Below are positions 1 through 5,761 of a DNA stretch of 9,490 nt, one piece after another. The translations under genes were made by a program, and so were the position numbers. The notes below the pieces were generated by a model that was not told the DNA's origin, searched no databases, and saw only the letters and a program-made list of their open reading frames with translations. The DNA lies in contig PUNP01000528.1 of NCBI GenBank assembly GCA_003551785.1, positions 1 to 9,490 of the forward strand. The letters are read 5' to 3'. How positions within the stretch are numbered: position 1 is the stretch's first letter; each line of letters starts with the position of its first letter. Source of the stretch: Candidatus Brocadiaceae bacterium (GTDB taxonomy: Bacteria > Planctomycetota > Brocadiia > SM23-32).

Positions 1-217
1 GCTTAATGTAAGAGCCCACCGCCCTGCGGGTGACCCCAGGGGCATGGTAAACCCCGCTGTGAGCAAGGCCAAATAGAGGAGAAGGGACTGCCCGTCCCGC
101 TATACTCCCGTGTTGGCCGCTGCAGGCAGCCGGCAACGGCTGTCGGAGTTGAATGATCGCCGCCTTGCATTTTTGCAAGGTAACAGAACTCGGCTTATGA
201 GTCTCCTGCCGTCTCCT
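1..217 (+). ncRNA. rnpB: RNase P RNA, bacterial type A, 3' part (5' end outside window)
   Basis: This is the catalytic RNA of ribonuclease P, which cleaves the 5' leader from precursor tRNAs together with the RnpA protein. Conserved blocks appear in the right order: AAGAGCCCACCGC at 11-23, GGCATGGTAAACCCC at 41-55, GAGCAAGGCCAAATAGAG at 61-78, GAATGATCGCC near 151-161, and ACAGAACTCGGCTTAT at 183-198. Between the last two blocks, 163-169 and 174-180 form a perfect 7-bp hairpin with a TTTT loop. This matches the extra helix (P19-type) found in many bacteria but not in E. coli. Compared with E. coli, roughly the first 160 nt are missing because the window starts inside the gene. The 3' end is approximate: the P1 strand should follow CGGCTTAT, and its partner lies outside the window. 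No clear intrinsic terminator follows. Confidence 0.93.
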
Positions 218-313
218 TAACCGTAACTATACCAACTGTCACCCCATGCTGTATATCGAAGAGATGCATTGGACATAATCAGGAATACTTAAAATTTAAC
301 GGAGTCATCAATC

Positions 314-817
314 ATGAATCAAAGTAAACTTTGGGCGCCCTGGCGAATGGAATATATCGCAGAAGTCGATAGTGAAAACGATTGCTTCTTATGCGATGCG
401 GCAAACTGCGAGGAGGAGAATAAAAAAGATAAGTTAGTCCTTTGGAAAACAAATAATTGGGTAGTCGTTATGAACCGCTGGCCTTATAATAACGGCCATT
501 TGCTCATAGCCCCCCATGAGCATATTGCAGAATTAGACCTGATTGATAAGAATTTCTATGAAGAATTTGGAATTGTCTTACATTTTTGCAAGGAAAAATT
601 AGCTGAAGTTATGTCGCCTGACGGATTCAATATCGGTTTAAACATCGGACGCATTGCAGGTGCAGGTGTTGAAGACCACCTGCACTGGCACATCGTCCCA
701 AGGTGGAACGGCGACACCAATTTTATGCCGGTCCTGACAGGTACAAAAGTCATCCCGCAATCATTGCTCGCTTTGTATGAACTGCTGACAAGTGACGGTG
801 ACAGGCCGGACACTTAA
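314..817 (+). CDS. HIT-family protein (Ap4A phosphorylase/hydrolase-like)
   Basis: This 167-residue histidine-triad protein is probably a cytosolic nucleotide hydrolase or phosphorylase acting on diadenosine polyphosphates or related nucleotidyl compounds. The catalytic triad HLHWH is at residues 122-126 (His122, His124, His126) in the context GAGVEDHLHWHIVPRW. A second family block, PYNNGHLLIAPHEH, is at 57-70, and the N-terminal LWAPWRMEYI resembles the Rv2613c-type Ap4A phosphorylase subgroup. Cys24 and Cys27 (CFLC), with downstream histidines, are likely zinc ligands as in related HIT proteins. The ATG at 314 follows GGAG at 301-304 with a 9-nt spacer. The gene lies about 95 bases after rnpB and 18 bases before the dGTPase-like gene, so the two are probably co-transcribed. 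The family call is secure; the exact substrate is inferred. Confidence 0.9.
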   Translation: MNQSKLWAPWRMEYIAEVDSENDCFLCDAANCEEENKKDKLVLWKTNNWVVVMNRWPYNNGHLLIAPHEHIAELDLIDKNFYEEFGIVLHFCKEKLAEVMSPDGFNIGLNIGRIAGAGVEDHLHWHIVPRWNGDTNFMPVLTGTKVIPQSLLALYELLTSDGDRPDT

Positions 818-838
818 TTATTAATAAGGAATGAAATG

Positions 839-1990
839 ATGTCTAATCGAAATCAATGGGAAATAATTGAAGACACATCACTTGCCTCCTGGGCTATGAA
901 AAGTACAGAGTCCAAAGGGCGCATGCATGAGGAACACGAGCATAAATACAGAAGTTCATACCAGCGTGACAGAGACAGGATTGTCCACTGCAAAGCTTTC
1001 CGACGTTTGGAATATAAAACTCAAGTTTTTTTAAACCATGAGGGTGACCATTATCGCACACGTCTCACCCATACGCTTGAAGTAGCTCAAATCAGCCGCA
1101 CAATTGCCCGAGCGCTGTCTTTGAACGAAGATTTAACCGAGGCTATTGCGCTTGCTCACGATTTGGGACATACTCCTTTCGGGCATAGCGGCGAAGAAGC
1201 TTTACAGGAGATGATGGCTGATTGGGGTGGATTTGAACATAATGAACATGGCTTGAGAGTCGTTGATTTTTTAGAAAAGCGTTATCCGGATTTTGAAGGG
1301 TTAAATCTCAGCTATGAGGTTCGTGAGGCCATCATTAAACACACCACTCGCTGGGATAAGCCGACCGGAGGCAGCTTCCCCCCCGGCCCCCCTGTACTGG
1401 AAGCTCAGGTCGTAGAACTGGCCGATTCCATAGCTTATGACAATCATGACCTCGACGACGGGTTAAGCGCCGGGATATTACAATTAGATGACCTTGAAGG
1501 TGTTGTGCTTTGGAACAAAGCGATGAAGGAAGTGGTAAAAAGATATGGGACCCTGCCTCAAAAGCATATCACTCAGCAATGCATCAGATTCCTGATCAAC
1601 TACTGTGTCACCGACCTTATAGATAATGCACGGAATATTCTGGAAAATCTTGCTATCTCCAGCGTTGAGAAAGTCAGGGCACATCCGGATAATATCATAC
1701 AATTCAGCAGCCAGTTAGCCGAAGAGAAAACGGAACTGGAAGATTTGCTATACAATAAACTTTACAGGGACTATCGCGTGATGGTAAGTACTAACAGCGC
1801 ACGCCGGTTTATCAGTGAAATTTTCAAAGCTCTGGTATCGGATCCAAGACAGCTGCCTCCGGAATATAGAAACGACAATATGGATACGGAGTCAACTTAC
1901 AGGGCAGTCTGTGACTATGTGGCCGGTATGACGGACAGATATGCGCAAGACTTATACCTTCATATGTTCCACCCCTATCAGAAAATTTAA
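839..1990 (+). CDS. dgt: Deoxyguanosinetriphosphate triphosphohydrolase-like protein (HD domain)
   Basis: This cytosolic HD-superfamily enzyme is predicted to hydrolyse dNTPs to the deoxynucleoside plus tripolyphosphate, helping to control the dNTP pool. Counting from the upstream ATG at 836, the family block RDRDRIVHCKAFRRLEYKTQVF spans 44-65. The metal-binding HD set is His79 (RTRLTHTLEV), His108-Asp109 (AHDLGHTPFGH) and Asp197 (ELADSIAYDNHDLDD), with FEHNEHGLRVV at 133-143. At about 384 residues it has the usual length of the shorter dGTPase-like subfamily rather than the roughly 500 residues of E. coli Dgt. Two adjacent ATGs exist, at 836 and 839. AAGGA at 826-830 gives 5-nt and 8-nt spacers, so 839 is preferred here. 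It follows the HIT gene by a short gap and probably shares its transcript. Substrate preference within the family cannot be read from sequence. Confidence 0.92.
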   Translation: MSNRNQWEIIEDTSLASWAMKSTESKGRMHEEHEHKYRSSYQRDRDRIVHCKAFRRLEYKTQVFLNHEGDHYRTRLTHTLEVAQISRTIARALSLNEDLTEAIALAHDLGHTPFGHSGEEALQEMMADWGGFEHNEHGLRVVDFLEKRYPDFEGLNLSYEVREAIIKHTTRWDKPTGGSFPPGPPVLEAQVVELADSIAYDNHDLDDGLSAGILQLDDLEGVVLWNKAMKEVVKRYGTLPQKHITQQCIRFLINYCVTDLIDNARNILENLAISSVEKVRAHPDNIIQFSSQLAEEKTELEDLLYNKLYRDYRVMVSTNSARRFISEIFKALVSDPRQLPPEYRNDNMDTESTYRAVCDYVAGMTDRYAQDLYLHMFHPYQKI

Positions 1991-2021
1991 CACTCTATAT
2001 GTGAATTACATGCTCAACTAT

Positions 2022-2029
2022 GTTATACT
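2022..2029 (+). promoter_or_regulatory. Putative extended -10 promoter for the PIN/TRAM-ispD-lptB run
   Basis: TATACT at 2024-2029 is preceded by TGT at 2021-2023, which gives the TGn extension typical of extended -10 sigma-70-type promoters. No good -35 box lies 16-18 bases upstream, where GTGAAT is at 2001-2006; extended -10 promoters often tolerate this. Initiation would fall near 2036, leaving a leader of about 125 nt before the PIN/TRAM gene. The site sits in the only sizeable gap between dgt and the next gene. Confidence 0.45.
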
Positions 2030-2047
2030 GTAATTTCCGGCTGATCC

Positions 2048-2161
2048 ATGCTGCATCACCACCGGCACAGAAAATGGTGGCGACGAGTTAACGTTGATAC
2101 TTTGGGGACTCGAACTTATTTATATGAGAAGAATAACAAATCTTTCGGAGATTTTAATTGA
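2048..2161 (+). CDS. Possible 37-codon leader ORF, coupled to the PIN/TRAM gene
   Basis: An ATG at 2048 opens 37 sense codons ending in TGA at 2159-2161. That stop overlaps the ATG at 2161 of the next gene (TGATG), the arrangement used for translational coupling. The peptide begins MLHHHRHRKWWRR and is basic and aromatic at its N-terminus, with a polar C-terminal half (YLYEKNNKSFGDFN). It resembles no family I recognise. The upstream sequence (CCGGCTGATCC) lacks a convincing Shine-Dalgarno site, and an open stretch this long is not rare by chance. It would start only about 12 nt after the transcription start predicted from the extended -10 element. Alternatively this is just untranslated leader, with weak hairpins at 2059-2080 (CCACC/GGTGG) and 2084-2112 (CGAGT/ACTCG). 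Confidence 0.25.
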   Translation: MLHHHRHRKWWRRVNVDTLGTRTYLYEKNNKSFGDFN

Positions 2162-3168
2162 TGATCAAGTGGTTTTTTAGGTGCATTTTTCTTTTAGTTG
2201 GCGCATCCGTCGGGTATAAGTTCGGCGATACGCTGGGAAACCCTTTCTATGGCATCCTGTTTGGCATAATAATATCTGTTGCAGCCATAATTTTTGAATG
2301 GTTTATAAGTTCTAAGCCCATCTCAGTAATATCTTCAGTCGTTTTCGGCGCTGTATTGGGACTTTTGTTGACAGCTATCGGGTCTGAAGCACTTAAGCTC
2401 GTCATCGGACCGATAGATGAGCAAATATCGCAAAGTATAAGCACTGCCATGCTGGTGGGATTCACTTATCTGGGGATAGCTATCCTTTACCAAACTCGTG
2501 ACAAATTCAATGTGATTATTCCGTATGTTGAATTCAGGCGTGAAGAAAAAGGAGTCAAGCCTCTGGTGCTGGATACCAGTTCGCTTGTGGACGGCAGGAT
2601 TGCGGATGTGCTGAAAACCGGTATAATTTACGACCCCGTGATTGTCCCCGAAATGGTATTGGAAGAATTGCATAATATCGCCGATTCGGATGAAAAAACG
2701 CGACGCGAACGCGGGCGCCTCGGGATGCAAATGCTGGATATTTTGCGTAAAGACTCCAATATTGAATTCAGCATTCAGAATCTGGACTCCGACCCCCATA
2801 AACCCGTCGATCAACGGCTGGTGGATGTTGCCAAAACCATTCATGCCCGCATAATGACTAACGACTATAACCTTAACCGAGTGGCTTCAATAGGCGGCAT
2901 TGATGTCATTAACCTGAATGAACTCTCCAACGCCCTTCGGCCTACCGCCCTGCCTGAAGAACAAATTAAAATTAAACTTGTCCGTTCGGGTGAACAGCGA
3001 GGCCAGGCCGTTGGCTATTTGGACGACGGGACGATGGTAGTCGTCGAAGACGGGATTAAAATGCTCGGAAAAGAAGTTATGGTGAAAGTTACGAACACTA
3101 TCACACGGGACAGCGGGCGGATAGTTTTCGCTGATATCGTGCCTCAAAGATCACGAAAATCATATTGA
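2161..3168 (+). CDS. Membrane-anchored PIN/TRAM domain protein (YacL family)
   Basis: This protein of about 335 residues combines a membrane anchor with a probable nuclease domain and an RNA-binding domain. Numbering counts the TTG at 2158 as residue 1. Four hydrophobic segments lie at about 5-20, 27-50, 56-75 and 97-112. The PIN domain covers about 136-255 with its acidic residues in place: Asp139 (LDTS), Asp145 (VDGR), Glu170 (VLEEL), Asp218 (VDQRLV) and Asp236 (TNDYNLN). A C-terminal TRAM domain (about 268-327) resembles that of tRNA-modifying enzymes. The family is widespread, often adjacent to ispD, and its physiological RNA target is poorly defined. GGAG at 2147-2150 lies 7 nt from TTG 2158 and 10 nt from ATG 2161; the ATG is chosen as the stronger codon. 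The stop overlaps a possible TTG start of ispD, consistent with one operon. Confidence 0.9.
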   Translation: MIKWFFRCIFLLVGASVGYKFGDTLGNPFYGILFGIIISVAAIIFEWFISSKPISVISSVVFGAVLGLLLTAIGSEALKLVIGPIDEQISQSISTAMLVGFTYLGIAILYQTRDKFNVIIPYVEFRREEKGVKPLVLDTSSLVDGRIADVLKTGIIYDPVIVPEMVLEELHNIADSDEKTRRERGRLGMQMLDILRKDSNIEFSIQNLDSDPHKPVDQRLVDVAKTIHARIMTNDYNLNRVASIGGIDVINLNELSNALRPTALPEEQIKIKLVRSGEQRGQAVGYLDDGTMVVVEDGIKMLGKEVMVKVTNTITRDSGRIVFADIVPQRSRKSY

Positions 3169-3185
3169 CTCCTAATAAAGATAAT

Positions 3186-3917
3186 ATGAAAAATACTGAT
3201 AACTTATTCTGTGCCTTAGTTCCGGCGGCCGGCTCCGGTGAAAGAATGAAAAATTCCGTCAGGAAGCCTTACCTTAAGCTAAAAGGAAAACCAATTTTAT
3301 TCCATACTTTGCAACGCTTGCGATCTATCGATGAGTGTGAGAAAATAGTTATTGCCGTGCATCCGGGGGATATCGATGATTTCAAGATAAATTATGCAAA
3401 AACTATCAGCGAAAAGTATGGAGTGGATGATGTAATTGGAGGCGGTAAAACAAGGCAAGAGACAGTTTTCAACCTTTTAAAATACATCCCTGACTCTTTC
3501 AGCACCGTTCTGATTCACGATGCTGCAAGACCGTTAGTGAGACCGGAATTAATTGAAAAAGTATTTACTCAAGTGTCTGATAGTGGACAAAGCGCGATCG
3601 CAGCCGTCCCGGCCGATGAAACCGTAAAGAAAGTTGACAAAAATAAGCTTATAACGTCCACTCCGCCACGCTCTGAATTGTGGCTTGCCCAGACTCCCCA
3701 AGGTTTTCCGCTCGAAATCATCTTGCGAGCTCATGAAAAAGCTGCTAAGAATGGATGGAATGTCACCGACGACGCATCTGTTGTCGAAATGGGGGGCGGA
3801 AATGTTTCGGTCGTAGAGGGCTTTTATGATAATATTAAAATTACTACTCCGGAAGACTTAACAACAGCCGAAGCCATACTTAATTATCAAACTTCTAACG
3901 GAATTGTGAGTTATTAA
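3186..3917 (+). CDS. ispD: 2-C-methyl-D-erythritol 4-phosphate cytidylyltransferase
   Basis: IspD transfers CMP from CTP to 2-C-methyl-D-erythritol 4-phosphate, the third step of the MEP isoprenoid pathway, in the cytosol. From the ATG at 3186 the protein has 243 residues. The nucleotide-binding loop is PAAGSGERM (13-21), with Arg20 and Lys27 at the same numbers as the catalytic pair in E. coli IspD. GGGKTRQETVFNLL is at 85-98, VLIHDAARPLVRP at 108-120, AQTPQGF at 168-174 and TDDASVVEMGG at 194-204. Lys218 lies in DNIKITTPEDL. An in-frame TTG at 3165 overlaps the upstream stop (TTGA) and would add seven residues, but neither start has a strong Shine-Dalgarno site. The ATG gives the usual N-terminus. 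The common partner ispF does not follow; lptB begins 2 nt after the stop. Confidence 0.94.
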   Translation: MKNTDNLFCALVPAAGSGERMKNSVRKPYLKLKGKPILFHTLQRLRSIDECEKIVIAVHPGDIDDFKINYAKTISEKYGVDDVIGGGKTRQETVFNLLKYIPDSFSTVLIHDAARPLVRPELIEKVFTQVSDSGQSAIAAVPADETVKKVDKNKLITSTPPRSELWLAQTPQGFPLEIILRAHEKAAKNGWNVTDDASVVEMGGGNVSVVEGFYDNIKITTPEDLTTAEAILNYQTSNGIVSY

Positions 3918-3919
3918 TT

Positions 3920-4687
3920 ATGCCATTGTTCGAGACAAAAGGGCTTACGAAATATTACAGCCGCCGAGCCGTCGTGAATCATGTCGACCTGCACGTTGAA
4001 AAAGGGACGGTTGTCGGTATATTAGGACAAAACGGTGCCGGTAAGACGACGGCCTTCAGAATGTGTATAGGAATGATAAAACCGGCTTATGGCACTGTCT
4101 TCTTCAACGGAAAGGATGTCACTAACCTTCCTATGTATAAACGCAGTCGTTTAGGTATGAGCTATCTCGCCCAGGAACCAACTTTTTTCAGACATCTTAC
4201 CGTAGAAGAAAATCTTACAGCTATACTGCAAATGCGAGGGGTTAAACGCGAAGAAAGACGGAATCGGGCGGACAAGATGCTCGATGAATTCGGACTTAGC
4301 CACCTCAAAACGCATATGGCCTATACGCTGAGTGGTGGCGAGCGGCGAAGGTTGGAAATCGCTCGTGCTTTATGCACCGACCCGAAGTTGATGCTACTTG
4401 ACGAACCATTTACCGGTATCGACCCCATCGCCGTAGGAGAGCTTCAGGACCTTGTTGCCGGACTAAAATACAGAGGACTCGCCGTCCTTATCACCGACCA
4501 TAATGTTCACGAAGCACTCAGAATCACTGACAGAGCGTATATTCTCAGTAAAGGTGAAATTGTCACGCATGGCACTTCGGAAGAACTTCTTGAAGACCCT
4601 GTCGCCAGGCAAAACTATCTTGGGTATAGAATTCAACACGTTCACATAGGGCGAGAAAAAAAAGAAAAAGAACCTGCTCAATCTTGA
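3920..4687 (+). CDS. lptB: LPS export ABC transporter ATP-binding protein LptB
   Basis: LptB is the cytoplasmic ATPase of the LptB2FGC complex, which extracts lipopolysaccharide from the inner membrane and drives it along the LptA bridge to the outer membrane. This 255-residue protein has a complete ABC ATPase: Walker A GQNGAGKT at 36-43, Q-loop Gln85 (SYLAQEPTFFRHLTVEENL, an LptB-type stretch), signature LSGGE at 137-141, Walker B LMLLDEP at 157-163 and switch His194 (ITDHNVHEAL). The ending NYLGYRI (232-238) is also LptB-like; a short charged tail, REKKEKEPAQS, follows. The ATG lies 2 nt after ispD, with GTGAG at 3906-3910 as a modest ribosome site. Unlike in Proteobacteria, no lptA, lptC or rpoN is adjacent. 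LivG/LivF-type ATPases share the fold, but the Q-loop region and the C-terminal motif favour LptB. Confidence 0.9.
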   Translation: MPLFETKGLTKYYSRRAVVNHVDLHVEKGTVVGILGQNGAGKTTAFRMCIGMIKPAYGTVFFNGKDVTNLPMYKRSRLGMSYLAQEPTFFRHLTVEENLTAILQMRGVKREERRNRADKMLDEFGLSHLKTHMAYTLSGGERRRLEIARALCTDPKLMLLDEPFTGIDPIAVGELQDLVAGLKYRGLAVLITDHNVHEALRITDRAYILSKGEIVTHGTSEELLEDPVARQNYLGYRIQHVHIGREKKEKEPAQS

Positions 4688-4712
4688 AGACAAAACACCG
4701 TATTCAAGATAT

Positions 4713-4718
4713 TATAAT
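4713..4718 (+). promoter_or_regulatory. Perfect -10 hexamer ahead of the methyltransferase ATG
   Basis: TATAAT at 4713-4718 lies in an AT-rich stretch just after the lptB stop and 31 bases before the ATG at 4750. The only -35 resemblance is AAGACA at 4687-4692, with a 20-base spacer that is longer than usual. It could give the methyltransferase gene a weak promoter of its own. It could also be chance in AT-rich DNA. Confidence 0.25.
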
Positions 4719-4749
4719 TATAAATTGCATTGAATTTACAACCGGACAT

Positions 4750-5616
4750 ATGAGTATTATCCCATACCATCGCAACAATTATGCTTTGTCCGGATGGACG
4801 GCAGAGGAATTAACAACTTCTAAAGCCGGGAAAATCAATATCAGTCTCGACCTTGGGCTGTCCAGCGTAACTGTTGATAAAGATGCCCATAATTTATGCC
4901 TCCCCGACGGCGGCGTGATTGAAATTGAGCAAATCGTAGAAGCTGTCTCTAAACCGGAAGATTGCATCACAATTGAAGGCAGGCACGCCGGTAAAATTTA
5001 TTTTTTCAGCGAAGAGCACTGCAAATATTATAAACTCTTTCAATATGAAAAAGATCAGTGTCCGACCATTGTTATAAACAACGCTACTATGCACCGAATC
5101 AAGGGAGTGAATCCATGGTCGGATGTGCAGGCTAAAATCAACACTATCCCGTCCCAAAAAGGTGGGAAATGTTTCGATACCTGCTGCGGTATGGGTTACA
5201 GTGCTCAAGTTCTTGCTTCAAAATTCCACTTTTCAGTAGTTACCTGTGAACGCGACAAATACGTCCTTGAAACTGCCGCACTCAACCCATGGTCCAAACC
5301 ATTGTTCACTGACAGCAGAATTACCATACAGCCCCGGGATATGCGCGAATGTCTCCCAGAGTTTCCAGATAACTATTTTAATATGATATTCCACGACCCC
5401 CCTACTATATTCCAGGCAGGTGAACTTTATAGTGAAGAGCTGTATAATGAATTTGCCCGAGTAATTCGAACTAAAGGTTTCCTTTATCATTATATCGGCA
5501 CTCCCGGGAAAAAGCAGGGTAAAAACTATAGCAGGGGAATTGCCAATAGGCTTAAAAATGCGGGCTTCTACAAGATAAATGAATGTTATGGCGGCTTAAA
5601 AGCGATAAGAAAATAG
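4750..5616 (+). CDS. SAM-dependent methyltransferase, archaeal COG2521-like
   Basis: This is a predicted class I SAM-dependent methyltransferase resembling the 'predicted archaeal methyltransferase' group (COG2521, MJ1233-like); its substrate is unknown. From the ATG at 4750 (288 residues) an N-terminal domain carries LDLGLSSVTV near 33-42 and ATMHRIKGVNPW near 112-123. The Rossmann domain has motif I FDTCCGMGYSA at 142-152, an acidic residue (CERD) near 166-169 that would bind the SAM ribose, NPWSKPLF near 179-186, and HDPPTIFQAGELYSEELY at 215-232. The HDPP motif recalls the D/N-PP motif of enzymes that methylate amino groups or RNA bases. An in-frame TTG at 4684 overlaps the lptB stop and would add 22 residues, an unusual Ile-rich stretch, so the ATG is preferred though its ribosome site is weak. 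The gene follows lptB and is probably the last of the operon. Confidence 0.82.
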   Translation: MSIIPYHRNNYALSGWTAEELTTSKAGKINISLDLGLSSVTVDKDAHNLCLPDGGVIEIEQIVEAVSKPEDCITIEGRHAGKIYFFSEEHCKYYKLFQYEKDQCPTIVINNATMHRIKGVNPWSDVQAKINTIPSQKGGKCFDTCCGMGYSAQVLASKFHFSVVTCERDKYVLETAALNPWSKPLFTDSRITIQPRDMRECLPEFPDNYFNMIFHDPPTIFQAGELYSEELYNEFARVIRTKGFLYHYIGTPGKKQGKNYSRGIANRLKNAGFYKINECYGGLKAIRK

Positions 5617-5621
5617 CAGAA

Positions 5622-5724
5622 CCTGTTGCGGAATCGTTTATAAGCGCCATATCTTTCATAACATAAACCTTTTAATTGCTATATGTCGTATGATTAAGTG
5701 GAATATTGTGAATTGTGCAACAGG
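5622..5724. repeat. Imperfect palindrome of about 103 nt before the transglutaminase gene
   Basis: CCTGTTGC at 5622-5629 is exactly complementary to GCAACAGG at 5717-5724, and the pairing resumes two bases further in (AAT/ATT). Inside lies a second nested stem: CCA/TGG, CTT/AAG, TCATA (5656-5660) with TATGA (5689-5693), and CATA (5662-5665) with TATG (5682-5685), around an AT-rich loop. The whole stretch could fold as one long interrupted hairpin. It lacks the T tract of an intrinsic terminator. It may be a structured leader, or the remains of a small inverted-repeat element (MITE-like); no target-site duplication is obvious at its edges. Confidence 0.5.
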
Positions 5725-5744
5725 CTAACTTAACTCGAACGATT

Positions 5745-5755
5745 AGGAGTGAGGT
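5745..5755 (+). promoter_or_regulatory. Strong ribosome binding site for the transglutaminase gene
   Basis: AGGAG at 5745-5749 and GAGGT at 5751-5755 give two overlapping Shine-Dalgarno options; GAGG is 7 nt before the ATG at 5762. This is the strongest ribosome site on the plus strand of the window and fixes the start. The seven bases just upstream, AACGATT (5738-5744), are complementary to AATCGTT at 5632-5638 in the palindrome, so the site could be influenced by folding. Confidence 0.7.
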
Positions 5756-5761
5756 AAAGAA

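Noticed and set aside
269..295. TGGACA and TAAAAT as a promoter for the HIT gene
   Set aside because: The spacer is only 14 bases, and the predicted transcription start would fall on the ribosome site. CATAAT at 274-279 also lacks a -35 partner.
218..313. Gap between rnpB and the HIT gene searched for a terminator or small gene
   Set aside because: No GC-rich hairpin with a T tract was found, and the only ATG-initiated frame (246) is ten codons long.
2101..2120. Minus-strand sequence resembling a tRNA T-loop (TTCGAGTCCCC)
   Set aside because: The flanking bases cannot form the T stem, and no anticodon or acceptor arm is present.
2335..2844. 169-residue minus-strand open frame opposite the PIN/TRAM gene
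   Set aside because: It lies wholly antisense to a gene with strong domain evidence, and its translation shows no recognisable motif or ribosome site.
5617..5761. The palindrome as an intrinsic terminator of the methyltransferase operon
   Set aside because: No T tract follows the stem, and the loop region is long and AT-rich.
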